Below, in pieces: positions 1-8,780 of a DNA stretch of 64,000 bases (position 1 is its first letter; every line of letters begins with the position of its first letter). Location: assembly GCF_001484965.1 (NCBI RefSeq), contig NZ_LLYY01000010.1, positions 1 through 64,000 of the forward strand. The letters are read 5' to 3'. This DNA is from Shouchella shacheensis. GTDB taxonomy: Bacteria; Bacillota; Bacilli; Bacillales; Bacillaceae_D. The translations under genes were made by a program, and so were the position numbers. The notes beneath the pieces are model-generated. The model was given only the letters and a program-made list of their open reading frames with translations, did no database searches and had not been told where the DNA came from.

Positions 1-491
1 TGCTAGCGATGCTAGTACCCAATCATTTTTTGTCTTAGAACGAAGGATTGGCCTATAAATCCTTGGAGTTCTTTTTCTTTTATGATTTGCATAGACTAAA
101 CGTGTACTCCTGACTTGAGGGCTTCGGAAAACTCGGAGTCCTTTTTAGCGTGCGTGCAAACGAGACCAAAGCAATTTAAATGAGTGGTTTAACGCTTGTC
201 ATCAACAATTATTGAAAGGGAATCAATCCTCAATGATTAAGATATCATTCCGGTTCCGCCAATTAAAGAAAACCAACGAAGTCGTCGCGAACCCAACAAT
301 CATTCGACCATTGATCATAGACCTATCATTGCTCGTTTCCTCTATAAATATCAAGCGAGGATTGAATAAGGGTGAAGCCATCAAGCCTTAGCTAAAGTAT
401 TTGTGTAAATAAATCCCATCCTATGTCCTAATTTACACGTATCTCGGAGTACCCCCTTGTATTCAAATGCGACCTCTTTGCCCCTATACCA
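1..491. other. Region without a supported gene
   Basis: No reading frame here has a convincing start, ribosome binding site and family signature. Some frames on both strands stay open for 60-90 codons, but they overlap the end of the sucrose hydrolase gene or lack a start signal. The AT-rich, broken look could be a decayed insertion sequence, but I could not recognise a transposase in any frame. Confidence 0.4.
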
Positions 492-523
492 ACAAGCGCT
501 CCTGCTTTCGCAGGAACGCTTGT
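492..523. repeat. Inverted repeat (hairpin) after the sucrose hydrolase gene
   Basis: The arms ACAAGCG-CTCCTGC and GCAGGAA-CGCTTGT pair almost perfectly around a TTTC loop, just downstream of the minus-strand hydrolase stop. There is no T-run after the stem on the minus strand, so it is a weak terminator candidate at best. It could instead stabilise the 3' end of the mRNA. Confidence 0.5.
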
Positions 524-528
524 CACAT

Positions 529-1992
529 TTAAGACAGATCCCATTTGTGAATCGTAAGGTCGGCGCTTCCACCTTGCGTATCAAAATAAATATGATCGCC
601 ATCTGTATCAGGAAAAATTCGAGCAGTGAAAACTTCTTCGCCTCCATTTACGAAAACCTCAATGGATGAATGGTCCACAAAAACACGCAGCTCGTTCAGG
701 TCGCCAATGATACACGATCGCTTTGTCCCATATTCCTCGGCAAACGCTTCGCCCGAAGTGCTACGGTCGAGCGTCAGCTTCTTGGTGTGCGCCTCATAGA
801 TGAGCATCGTTTTTTCTCTTTCATTGGCCCGAAGTGCTACGCTAAACACCGCCGCACTCAAGGATTCGATGCGTACGATCATTTCAAAGACTGTCCCGTG
901 CAGAGGTTCGAACTTCGTTTGTCCCTCCACGTTCCCTTGCATCTGTACGTAATTTCTTCTCAGCTGTTCGAGTTCCCTTGCCGGCTGTTGAATGAGCTTC
1001 TCTCCTCGCACCTTCACTTCGCGCGGAATCGTTAAACAATGAGCCCAGCCGAAGCCGTCGGTCGGGTACGCGATTTCGGGCAGCCCCATCCAGCCGATCA
1101 ACAGCCTGCGCCCGTCCCCGTCCATCATTGTTTGCGGAGCATAAAAATCAAAGCCCCGATCAAGCTCCTGAAACGGACCGTGCTTAAGCTTTGCCTCCTT
1201 CTTATTCAGGCGCTCGCCAATAACATAGCCGGATTGATAAATGTTGCAATACGCATCACTCTTTGCACTCAGGCCTTGTGGAGAAAAGACTAAAACGCCG
1301 CGCCCACCTTCCTCGAAGTAATCCGGGCATTCCCACATAAACCCAAAGGACGGATAGCTGGTCGCAATGTCTCCGACCAGTTCCCACTCCAAGAGATCCT
1401 TGCTTTTATAAAGCAACACCGTTCCCGTTTGATCCTCGCGCTGGGCGCCAATCACGGCATAATAAAGGCCGTCCTCCTTCCATACTTTCGGGTCTCGAAA
1501 ATGGTCCGTATAGCCAGGCGGTGGCCCTGGAATGACTGGGGTGTCTCGTTTGATAACTGTCCCTTCTTCGTCCATCACAGCAATGCATTGAGAAGGGTAG
1601 CGCGTCCACGCTTGGTCGCGTTTATTTCCGGTATACATGAGAACGAGCTGGCCGTCCTTTTCAATGGCACTCCCAGAATACACTCCGTGACTGTCATGGT
1701 CATGTGTAGGCGCAAGAGCTGGTCCTGCTTCCTCCCACTGAATCAAATCCGTTGATTTCACATGTTGCCAGTACTTCAAGCCGTGTACCGGGCCTAAGGG
1801 GAACCACTGGTAAAACACGTGGTACTCCCCGTTATAATACGCAAGGCCATTTGGATCATTGAGCAAACCGGTCGGCGGCTGAATATGAAACGCCTGCCGC
1901 CACGGGCTCGTTTGTACTTTTTTTGCTAATGCTGCCATTTCTTCTTCTGTTGCATCTTCTAAGCGACGATAGCGCTCTTTTCTGCTCCACAT
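529..1992 (-). CDS. scrB: Sucrose-6-phosphate hydrolase (GH32)
   Basis: Cytoplasmic glycoside hydrolase that splits sucrose-6-phosphate, made by the sucrose PTS, into glucose-6-phosphate and fructose. The 487-residue length is normal for bacterial GH32 sucrases. Visible signatures are LLNDPNG near residues 43-49 (nucleophile Asp), FRDP near 165-168 and ECPD near 221-224 (acid/base Glu). There is no signal peptide. The ATG start has AAGGAGAG upstream. It lies 48 bases after the sucrose PTS permease gene and is probably its operon partner. The specificity for sucrose rather than other fructosides is inferred from that neighbour. Also called sacA in Bacillus. Confidence 0.93.
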   Translation of the reverse strand: MWSRKERYRRLEDATEEEMAALAKKVQTSPWRQAFHIQPPTGLLNDPNGLAYYNGEYHVFYQWFPLGPVHGLKYWQHVKSTDLIQWEEAGPALAPTHDHDSHGVYSGSAIEKDGQLVLMYTGNKRDQAWTRYPSQCIAVMDEEGTVIKRDTPVIPGPPPGYTDHFRDPKVWKEDGLYYAVIGAQREDQTGTVLLYKSKDLLEWELVGDIATSYPSFGFMWECPDYFEEGGRGVLVFSPQGLSAKSDAYCNIYQSGYVIGERLNKKEAKLKHGPFQELDRGFDFYAPQTMMDGDGRRLLIGWMGLPEIAYPTDGFGWAHCLTIPREVKVRGEKLIQQPARELEQLRRNYVQMQGNVEGQTKFEPLHGTVFEMIVRIESLSAAVFSVALRANEREKTMLIYEAHTKKLTLDRSTSGEAFAEEYGTKRSCIIGDLNELRVFVDHSSIEVFVNGGEEVFTARIFPDTDGDHIYFDTQGGSADLTIHKWDLS

Positions 1993-2040
1993 GTGGTTCT
2001 CTCCTTACTTTAAGCAAGGGGAGGGCCCTCCCCCCTCCCC

Positions 2041-3468
2041 TTAGGACTGTTCTTTTTTTGCTTGTCTTTTCGCTAGCAGGATCGTCAATAAGAAGGCCGC
2101 TGCAAAACTGATCGCCATACAAATGACGTAGGAAATCATGGAGTCCGGACGAATAGAAATAATCCCTGGAATACCCGCTGCTCCTAGGGCAATTGATTGA
2201 ACATGGAACAGTCCAATGAAGATTGAACCGATTCCAGAACCGATTATGGCCGCCAAAAATGGGTAGCGGAGCTTTAAATTGACGCCGAACATCGCGGGTT
2301 CGGTAATGCCAAGCAGGGCTGAAACGCCAGCTGCTGAAGCCACGCCTTTCATCTTTTCATTCTTTGTGATTAATAGCACCGCTAATGTCGCGCCCCCTTG
2401 GGCCATATTCGACATAGCCGCAATTGGAAAAATAAAGGAACCACCTGTTTGAGCGATATTGGCAAGCAACTGCGTCTCCACGGCAATGAAGCTATGGTGC
2501 ATGCCAGTGATTACAATCGGAGCATACAGAAGCCCAAACAATCCGCTCCCAATAAAGCCGGCCGTATCATAGAGCCATACTAGTCCGGCGGTAAGTCCGT
2601 CCCCTGCCGTGCGTGTCAATGGGCTTACCAAAATAAATGTTAAAACGCCTGTAATAAAAATCGTAAATAAAGGAGTCACGAGATTATCCAAAAAGGACGG
2701 GACTCTCTTGCGAATAAAGCTTTCAACATTCGCAAGGATGAACGATGAGACCAGCACAGGAAGTACCGTTCCCTGGTAGCCAACACTCTCAATCTCAAAA
2801 CCGAAAATGTTCCATGCCGGCACTTCTCCTGCAAGAAGGGCTTCAGCATAGTCGTATCCATTGAGCAAATCAGGATGAACCATCAACATCCCGAGCGTAG
2901 CCCCTAAGTAAGGGTTTCCACCAAAGCGCTTCGTTGCGGAAAACCCGATTAAAATCGGGAGGAATACAAAGGCTGCGTTCGCAAACGTATTGATTAACGC
3001 AGCCAAACCGCTCATATTCGGATACGCATCAATAAGCGACTGCCCATCCAGAAAGAGATCTTCCGCGGTTAATATATTGTTAAGTCCCATTAATAAGCCA
3101 CCTGCAACAATAGCAGGAATAATCGGCACAAAAATATCGGAAAGCATTTTCACAAAGCGCTGAAGCGGATTCATTTTTTTCGCGCTTTCCTGCTTCACAT
3201 CGCTCGTCGACATTTCTTCCTGTCCTGTTAATTTCGTGAACTGCTGGTACACCCGGTTAACGATCCCAGCGCCAAAGATAATTTGAAATTGTCCGCCGGT
3301 CGAAAACGTTCCCTTTACCGCTTCCATTTCTTCTAGTGCTTTCTGATCAACTTTTTCTTCGTCATGCAGAACAAGCCTCAGACGAGTAGCACAATGGGCA
3401 GCGGCCGATATATTATCTTTGCCTCCGAGCGCCTCCAGCACGTCTTGGGCCACTTTTTGATGATCCAC
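2041..3468 (-). CDS. scrA: Sucrose-specific PTS transporter, EIIBC
   Basis: Membrane permease that imports sucrose and phosphorylates it to sucrose-6-phosphate. The N-terminal EIIB domain (about residues 1-90) carries the phosphorylated cysteine in HCATRLRL (Cys26). The EIIC domain from about residue 108 has multiple membrane segments and the ITGMHHSF signature. No EIIA domain is present, so phosphate must come from another EIIA, as for other sucrose permeases. The start is GTG with GGAG five bases upstream. It is preceded by a promoter and three operator-like sites and followed by scrB. Confidence 0.92.
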   Translation of the reverse strand: MDHQKVAQDVLEALGGKDNISAAAHCATRLRLVLHDEEKVDQKALEEMEAVKGTFSTGGQFQIIFGAGIVNRVYQQFTKLTGQEEMSTSDVKQESAKKMNPLQRFVKMLSDIFVPIIPAIVAGGLLMGLNNILTAEDLFLDGQSLIDAYPNMSGLAALINTFANAAFVFLPILIGFSATKRFGGNPYLGATLGMLMVHPDLLNGYDYAEALLAGEVPAWNIFGFEIESVGYQGTVLPVLVSSFILANVESFIRKRVPSFLDNLVTPLFTIFITGVLTFILVSPLTRTAGDGLTAGLVWLYDTAGFIGSGLFGLLYAPIVITGMHHSFIAVETQLLANIAQTGGSFIFPIAAMSNMAQGGATLAVLLITKNEKMKGVASAAGVSALLGITEPAMFGVNLKLRYPFLAAIIGSGIGSIFIGLFHVQSIALGAAGIPGIISIRPDSMISYVICMAISFAAAFLLTILLAKRQAKKEQS

Positions 3469-3494
3469 TTTGACTCCATCCTCTCCACTTTGTC

Positions 3495-3506
3495 GGAACC
3501 GGTTCC
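3495..3506. promoter_or_regulatory. LacI-type operator, proximal copy
   Basis: Perfect palindrome GGAACCGGTTCC between the promoter and the scrA start. An identical copy lies 61 bases away (centre to centre) at 3556-3567. This is the sequence class bound by LacI-family repressors, and the neighbouring scrR is the obvious binder. Confidence 0.8.
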
Positions 3507-3529
3507 AATAAAGGCTAAAAATTTGTTCT

Positions 3530-3541
3530 AGAACCGATTCG
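3530..3541. promoter_or_regulatory. Degenerate third operator-like site
   Basis: AGAACCGATTCG matches the flanking operator GGAACCGGTTCC at 9 of 12 positions and lies between the two perfect copies. It may be an auxiliary or decayed site. Confidence 0.4.
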
Positions 3542-3555
3542 TTACTTCAATACAA

Positions 3556-3567
3556 GGAACCGGTTCC
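3556..3567. promoter_or_regulatory. LacI-type operator, promoter-overlapping copy
   Basis: Perfect palindrome GGAACCGGTTCC starting a few bases downstream of the -10 box of the scrAB promoter (minus strand), so a bound repressor would cover the transcription start. Confidence 0.82.
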
Positions 3568-3572
3568 ATTTG

Positions 3573-3601
3573 AGTATAGAATGGATTTCAACGCTTGTCA
3601 A
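3573..3601 (-). promoter_or_regulatory. scrAB promoter (sigma-A type)
   Basis: On the minus strand TTGACA (3596-3601) and TATACT (3573-3578) are separated by exactly 17 bases. The -35 box lies at the very 3' end of scrR, so scrAB can be transcribed independently of the repressor gene. Confidence 0.8.
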
Positions 3602-4568
3602 CGCTTTCTTTTTCGATGAGTTCATACGCTGAGCGCATCCTCCTCGGCACCTCTTGCCCGTTCACCAAGTTTACCATTTGCTTTGCAGCCATCTCTCCGG
3701 CTTCTCGGTAAAAAAACTTGGCCGTTGTAATCCCCGGGTGGATGAGGTCCGTCACTTCATACCCGCCAAACCCTGTAATGGATACATCTTTAGGCACGCG
3801 CAGCCCCTTCTTATGCGAGGCTTTTAACACCCCAAGCGCAATATTATCCGTGGCACAGACGAAGATGCTTGGCTGGTAGCTTTCCAAAATATCCATCGTA
3901 ACCGGGACCGCCTCAAGGCTTTTGAAACTGGTCTCAAAATAGCGGGCCTCGACCCCCTCGACTTCAGACAAGGCCTGCTTGAACCCTTTTTTTCGCATCA
4001 CACCTACCGCAATATCGTCTTCTGTCACGCCTAAATACGCGATTCTTGTATGCCCCATGCGGCACACATACTTGCCCATGTCATAGGCCGCATGATAGTC
4101 ATCATGAGTGAAACTATGAAACTGCGTATGCTCCTGGCCGACAAGCAGAACGGGAACTTGAATGTCATTTAAAACGTCCACATGCTTCTCAGTCACCACC
4201 GTAGCAATCAGGATAATTCCGTCGACTTTCTGCTTGGCTAGTACGTGGATATTTTCAAGCTCTCGCTCTACATCCTGACTCGTATTCGATACAAAGAGCT
4301 GATAATCTAATTCACGCAATTGCTGGTCAATCCCGATCAAGGTTTGCGTAGTGGCAAACGAATCAAGACGCGGAATCACCGTGCCGATCATCGCCGTTCG
4401 TTTGGCCTTTAAGCTTTGCGCAAATTTGTTGGGTGCATACCCTGTTTCTTGAATGACGCGCTCAATTTTCCGGGCGGTGTCCTTCCCAACGGAGCCGCCG
4501 TTCAAGTAACGCGACACCGTACTTTTGGCGACACTCGCCAGTCTCGCAATATCTGCAATCGTTGCCAT
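3588..4568 (-). CDS. scrR: LacI-family sucrose operon repressor
   Basis: Transcriptional repressor with an N-terminal helix-turn-helix (ATIADIARLASVAKSTVSRY) followed by a periplasmic-binding-like effector domain, about 326 residues in all. A longer frame with a start 18 bases upstream has no ribosome binding site. The ATG chosen here has GGAG eight bases upstream. It lies directly upstream of scrAB in the same orientation, with matching palindromic operators between them, so control of sucrose genes is the straightforward inference. The effector (likely a fructose or sucrose phosphate) is not visible from sequence. Confidence 0.88.
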   Translation of the reverse strand: MATIADIARLASVAKSTVSRYLNGGSVGKDTARKIERVIQETGYAPNKFAQSLKAKRTAMIGTVIPRLDSFATTQTLIGIDQQLRELDYQLFVSNTSQDVERELENIHVLAKQKVDGIILIATVVTEKHVDVLNDIQVPVLLVGQEHTQFHSFTHDDYHAAYDMGKYVCRMGHTRIAYLGVTEDDIAVGVMRKKGFKQALSEVEGVEARYFETSFKSLEAVPVTMDILESYQPSIFVCATDNIALGVLKASHKKGLRVPKDVSITGFGGYEVTDLIHPGITTAKFFYREAGEMAAKQMVNLVNGQEVPRRMRSAYELIEKESVDKR

Positions 4569-4705
4569 CTGTCCAACTCCACTCATTCCAATTTATCATT
4601 CTAATTATAGCAAGGATGATGGGTTGGCGCATGGCCGAATTCGCTTTCCAGCGTTGAGCTTTTTTCATACTCGTTAATTTTTGGCCCTCCTATCCACAAT
4701 AACCA

Positions 4706-4742
4706 AAGAAGCTGGGCCTCTCTCTCCGCCCAGCTTCTTCCC
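4706..4742 (-). terminator. Terminator after the amidohydrolase gene
   Basis: Stem GAAGCTGGGC / GCCCAGCTTC around a CT-rich loop, located between the amidohydrolase stop and scrR. The U-run on the minus strand is short (TTCTTTGG), so efficiency is uncertain. Confidence 0.55.
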
Positions 4743-4753
4743 CTATTGCTTTT

Positions 4754-5995
4754 CTAGCGACCCATGTCTTTATACACGACCCCATCTTTCATAACATAGA
4801 TAATGCGGTCGCTGTTTTCCAGAACACGCACATTATCCAACGGGTTCACGTCCGTTAAAATCAGATCTGCCAGTTTGCCATCTTCAAGCGTTCCGACTTG
4901 TTCTTCCCAACCCAGGCATTCAGCCGCGGTTTTTGTGGAGGCGACAATGGCTTCCATCGCGCTCATGCCAATGTCGCAAAGCAGGCCGAGTTCACGCAGA
5001 TTGATCCCATGTGGGAAGACACCAGCGTCTGTTCCCATCGCAATGTTGACGCCTGCCTGATAAGCCTTTGCAATGCTGGCCTTATGGGCTTCCATGACTT
5101 CTTTTGATTTCGCGATCGCATATGGAGCCATCGTGTTGGACGTCTCAGCGGCCTCCAGTACAGACAGCGGTGCCAATAAGGTTGGTACAAGGAAAGTCCC
5201 GTGCTTAAGCATTAATTCAAGCGCTTCATCGTCAATGTAAATGCCGTGTTCAATTGAGTAAATGCCTGCGCGAATCGCGTTTTTAATGCCTTCTGCTCCC
5301 TGAGCATGGGCCATCACTTTAATTCCTTTGCGGAAAGTCGCTTCTTCCACCATCACTTCGAGCTCTTCCTGCGAAAACTGCGTGAATTCTGGATGGTCTG
5401 TCGGACTGGAAACGCCGCCTGTGGCGTGGACTTTTATGACTTCCGCCCCAGCACGCAGCATCTTCCGAACCGTTTTGCGGACTTCTTCTTTCCCATCGCA
5501 AATTCCATCGGGCAACCCGGGATGAACCGGAGACGTCGTATCGATGCCGGAAACGTTCCAGTTGTCGCCGTGGCCACCTGTAATTGTCAGCGGGTTAATG
5601 CTCACTTGCATGCGTGGCCCCTCAATCAGCCCGTCCTCAACTGCTTTTTTTATGCCAAGATCAGCAAAACCAGCATCTCGAACCGAGGTGATTCCGGTTT
5701 GCAGCGTGGTTTTTAAATACTTGGCACTTTCGTAAAAGCGGTACGAGAACGGCGTTAAGAGCGTATCCTGGACATTTTTGATCTGCATCGCCATATGCAC
5801 GTGCGTATCGATCAAACCAGGTAAGGCATATTTACCCTTCCCGTCAATCACTGTGGCCCCCTCAGGAAAAGGTACTTCCGGAGCCGCCCCTACTTTCTCG
5901 ATTTTTTTACCATTCACTAAAATCACCGCGTCTTCTAAAGGCGCCTCTCCTGTGCCGTTAATCAGCGTAACATCTTTTATAACGGTATAACCCAT
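4754..5995 (-). CDS. Metal-dependent amidohydrolase (imidazolonepropionase/prolidase-like)
   Basis: 413-residue amidohydrolase-superfamily enzyme. Visible metal-site motifs are DTHVHM (about residue 62), a candidate carbamylated lysine in EVIKVHATGG, HAQG and EHGIY (His ligands), and GTDAG near residue 325 (catalytic Asp). This arrangement is found in cytosolic dipeptidases and other cyclic-amide hydrolases; the exact substrate cannot be called. No signal peptide is seen. The ATG has GGGGAGC upstream, and the gene follows an integral membrane protein by 18 bases, suggesting a transport-plus-hydrolysis pair. Confidence 0.82.
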   Translation of the reverse strand: MGYTVIKDVTLINGTGEAPLEDAVILVNGKKIEKVGAAPEVPFPEGATVIDGKGKYALPGLIDTHVHMAMQIKNVQDTLLTPFSYRFYESAKYLKTTLQTGITSVRDAGFADLGIKKAVEDGLIEGPRMQVSINPLTITGGHGDNWNVSGIDTTSPVHPGLPDGICDGKEEVRKTVRKMLRAGAEVIKVHATGGVSSPTDHPEFTQFSQEELEVMVEEATFRKGIKVMAHAQGAEGIKNAIRAGIYSIEHGIYIDDEALELMLKHGTFLVPTLLAPLSVLEAAETSNTMAPYAIAKSKEVMEAHKASIAKAYQAGVNIAMGTDAGVFPHGINLRELGLLCDIGMSAMEAIVASTKTAAECLGWEEQVGTLEDGKLADLILTDVNPLDNVRVLENSDRIIYVMKDGVVYKDMGR

Positions 5996-6013
5996 TGTGC
6001 ATGCTCCCCTTTT

Positions 6014-7180
6014 CTATAGTGTTCCAATTAAAAGACTGGCAACGGCTACCGAACCAACCGTGACAGATGTAAATCCACCAATCAGCATCGGGGCGACGAG
6101 CTCATCCATCATCCGTTTTTGTTCGGCTTCGTTCCGGCCCACACTGCGGCTGATTTCTTCTACGATTAGATAGTCGCCTGGAAAACCATACAGCGCGGTC
6201 AGCACAACGGGAATGGCTTTCTCCACATTCCATTTAAATACTTTTGCCCCAATCAAGGCACCGAGTATCAACCCTGCGATGCCGACTACAATAATCACAA
6301 TGACTGGAACAATCGCTGCAACCACCTGGTCCCACGTTACTCCAACTAATGAATGGATCACAACAAAAATAAGGGCCACCATCGTGATACCGGAACTATT
6401 GGCTTTCTCTATTGTTTTCTCCGGATAAATGCGGACGGCTGCCCCAGCAACGCCAATGGCTAGTGCCCACAGGCTCGCATTGACTCCAGTTCGTCCGTCG
6501 AACCACACGGCAAGCGCCCCGCCACAAAATAAGAGAAAGATTAAAATAAAATTGCTCTGCATAAAGGACTCCGGCAAAATGAACCTCTTTTTCTGATGGT
6601 CCGACATGATGGCGTCTGGATCATCTGCTTGTCCTTGAACAGCGCTCGTGTCCTCTCGAATGGTTTTCGCATAACGAGCAAGGAAAAAAGACGTTAACGG
6701 CATTCCAAAGAAATTCTGAACCGTAAAGACAACCACCGGCACAGCGAGAATGGCCGTCATTCCTGCTTCCCGCAAACCATCGGCCGTAACGATGTATGCG
6801 ATAATTCCTCCAGTGATTGGGCCTGCTCCAGCAACGGCTGTCTCATAATTAAACAAGAGGCTGACAATCAAGAGCACCGCCCCTACAGAGAATGCCAGTC
6901 CCATAAGTGTAATCACTACCGCCTGATACTGCTTCACCATCGTCGAAAATGGAATCATCGTCCCTAAATGGACAATGAGGACGGGGACAAGCACCCCACC
7001 GACCGCCACAAATGTTGAAGCCTCAATGTAGGATTCCGGCAGAATACCACTTTGCAAAAGAACAAACACGGTGGCCACAACAACAAGCAATGTTGGAATT
7101 CTCGCTCTCGACGTAATCGAAAGCACTTCCCCTAGGGCAATAATGCCAATAAAGAGTAACGCAAGATATATTGGTTCCAT
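6014..7180 (-). CDS. Multi-spanning membrane protein, possible transporter
   Basis: 388 residues with about 10-11 hydrophobic segments and short hydrophilic loops; one cytoplasmic loop carries a charged stretch near residues 180-205. The frame remains open upstream for 46 codons, but the ATG chosen has AAAGGGG eight bases upstream and begins directly with a membrane segment. I do not recognise the family with certainty. Close linkage to the amidohydrolase suggests it moves that enzyme's substrate or product. This is inference only. Confidence 0.7.
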   Translation of the reverse strand: MEPIYLALLFIGIIALGEVLSITSRARIPTLLVVVATVFVLLQSGILPESYIEASTFVAVGGVLVPVLIVHLGTMIPFSTMVKQYQAVVITLMGLAFSVGAVLLIVSLLFNYETAVAGAGPITGGIIAYIVTADGLREAGMTAILAVPVVVFTVQNFFGMPLTSFFLARYAKTIREDTSAVQGQADDPDAIMSDHQKKRFILPESFMQSNFILIFLLFCGGALAVWFDGRTGVNASLWALAIGVAGAAVRIYPEKTIEKANSSGITMVALIFVVIHSLVGVTWDQVVAAIVPVIVIIVVGIAGLILGALIGAKVFKWNVEKAIPVVLTALYGFPGDYLIVEEISRSVGRNEAEQKRMMDELVAPMLIGGFTSVTVGSVAVASLLIGTL

Positions 7181-7318
7181 TCTTCTATCCCCTTTCCCAC
7201 ATGGTTCATCTAAGAAAGGTGGATGCACACCCGCCTGATTTACCAAATTAGTCTGAACGAATCCATCGATAAAACTATAGACCAATTCCAACCACGAGCA
7301 TATAGTGCTTTTCAACAA

Positions 7319-7500
7319 AATTATGACGTAGGAATTAGTAGCTGTGGCTAGTCGCGTTTTTTTCTAAATATTCCACGCTTTAAACGCGAGCTGCAGCTCC
7401 TGCATATCAAAAATTTTCCACAAGGTCGCGCTTTCTTCTATCCATTTCCCGATACGATCCCTCCTCGAATTATTTAATCGTAACTTTTTCGACGGTAATT
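7319..7500. other. Short gap with a possible gene remnant
   Basis: On the minus strand a 29-codon open frame ending near 7367 (reading IGKWIEESATLWKIFDMQEL and on) follows a GAGGAGG motif but has no proper start codon. It may be the fossil C-terminus of a lost gene. Nothing else was recognised. Confidence 0.3.
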
Positions 7501-7749
7501 TCAAAGTATAAAAAGCAAAAAAGCTGATATAATCACCGCCTGAGCCAAAGTAATTATCATTTCATCTTTCCAATGTGTACCTGAGTAAAAACTGAGGACC
7601 CTTGAAACGGCAAAGCACCCGGCCCACATAGCTAAAAACAATAAAAAAAACCCATATTCTTTCAGCCCCCTTTTCCTCTCTTCATAAAAACCGAAACAGA
7701 GCTGCCTCGGCAAACCCTGTTTACCCCCTTCATTCAAAAGCAAACACAA
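7501..7749 (-). CDS. Small two-helix membrane protein, hypothetical
   Basis: Up to 82 residues. The first third is hydrophilic; the rest forms two membrane helices (around YGFFLLFLAMWAGCFAVSRV and MIITLAQAVIISAFLLFIL) joined by a short polar loop. The start is a TTG; GAGGGGG is immediately upstream, so the in-frame TTG two codons later (7743) fits the spacing better. I know no family for it. It could be a genuine small membrane protein or a lucky frame. Confidence 0.42.
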   Translation of the reverse strand: MCLLLNEGGKQGLPRQLCFGFYEERKRGLKEYGFFLLFLAMWAGCFAVSRVLSFYSGTHWKDEMIITLAQAVIISAFLLFIL

Positions 7750-7808
7750 GCCCCCTCTTCAACGCTCTACGTTTTATTTAATGAAGCAAACACAAGCGCT
7801 TCTACCTA

Positions 7809-8318
7809 TCATTTAGAACTTCTAGGAATGGTCAGGCTTGCCCAATCATCCGCCAATACTTGCTTCGCAATGTATACAATTTGGCCTATGTGATACGAAT
7901 AATGATACATCTGTCTTTCGATTGCTTCCATCAATGAATGTGGCTCTTTCCTTATCCATACCTTTTGCAAGAGGTGTTTAGTTTCAACTTCATCCAGTGC
8001 ATGAAATAATCGAGTCCAGCCTTTATTCCAAGCAGCATACAGCTCTTCCCGTGTTTCAATGGTAAGTTCAAACTCCTCATCCCGGTTTCGATTCGGTTTC
8101 TCCCCATCTGTCGTTAAGACATCCGTCCAACGAGACATCATATTTCCGCTCATGTGTTGGACAATCACTGCCATACTATTGGACTCATGATTCGGATACC
8201 AAAAGAGCTTCTGGTCCTCTACTTGTGCAAAGGCTTTCTCGGCAGTGGCCTTCATTTCTTCAAACCGCCATCTCACAACCCTTATGTATTCGTGTGCTAG
8301 ATCTGTATCGTTGACCAT
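7809..8318 (-). CDS. DinB-like DUF1572 protein
   Basis: 169-residue protein of the DinB/YfiT-like four-helix bundle superfamily (DUF1572 branch). Visible features are the conserved N-terminal helix, NHESNSMAVIVQHMSGN (first metal-type His) and the C-terminal RQMYHYSYHIGQIVYIAKQ helix with paired histidines. Members are presumed metal-binding; the function is unknown. An upstream in-frame start gives 13 extra residues, but the ATG used has AAGGAGG seven bases upstream. A short possible ORF lies just upstream in the same direction. Confidence 0.82.
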   Translation of the reverse strand: MVNDTDLAHEYIRVVRWRFEEMKATAEKAFAQVEDQKLFWYPNHESNSMAVIVQHMSGNMMSRWTDVLTTDGEKPNRNRDEEFELTIETREELYAAWNKGWTRLFHALDEVETKHLLQKVWIRKEPHSLMEAIERQMYHYSYHIGQIVYIAKQVLADDWASLTIPRSSK

Positions 8319-8350
8319 GACGCCTCCTTCCTTTGTTTTGCACTCAATGC

Positions 8351-8506
8351 CTACCACACCTCATCAATATGGTCAATGTAAAACGTAATTGCCCTTCGGT
8401 AGGAGTGAATCCATTCGTCTGAAGAAGACTCCATTAATGCACGGAACAAGAGTTGCACCGCTTTCTTATGATCATTGACGTTATACAAGGCAAGCAATGT
8501 TTGCAA
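8351..8506 (-). CDS. Possible small protein or gene remnant
   Basis: A 51-codon frame starting with TTG, preceded by AAGGA at nine bases and by a promoter-like TTGACT...TAAAAT further upstream. The peptide (VQLLFRALMESSSDEWIHSY in its middle, ending HIDEVW) has protein-like composition with amphipathic helices, but I recognise no family. It ends 33 bases before the DUF1572 start and may form an operon with it. It could also be the C-terminal fossil of a longer gene. Confidence 0.35.
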   Translation of the reverse strand: MQTLLALYNVNDHKKAVQLLFRALMESSSDEWIHSYRRAITFYIDHIDEVW

Positions 8507-8520
8507 CGCCTGTCTTCCTT

Positions 8521-8734
8521 CATTTTATACTAATTATGATAAGAGTCAAAGTAGTGAAACTAAAAAAGAGGGACGAATATGAGGACCTATGTGGAAATGC
8601 ACACTAGTGGTTGCTAGTGTTTCTCTCATATTCACTTCGGAGGCCTAACCATCCACATGCGCATGGTGGCGCTCTTTCGCCTCTTCTAAAACGAACCGCC
8701 ACGATAGGTTATTTACTCGGTCGGCTACTGATAA
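8521..8734. other. Intergenic stretch, nothing recognised
   Basis: About 210 bases between the small ORF promoter and the ribose operon terminator. Only very short frames are present, with no convincing gene or RNA signature. Confidence 0.4.
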
Positions 8735-8775
8735 AAGAACCACCCGCTTTAAAATATTAAGCGGATGGTTCTATG
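8735..8775 (-). terminator. Ribose operon terminator
   Basis: Inverted repeat AGAACCACCCGCTT / AAGCGGATGGTTCT around an AAAATATT loop, immediately after the rbsB stop, with TTTTA following on the minus strand. Confidence 0.75.
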
Positions 8776-8780
8776 TTTGA

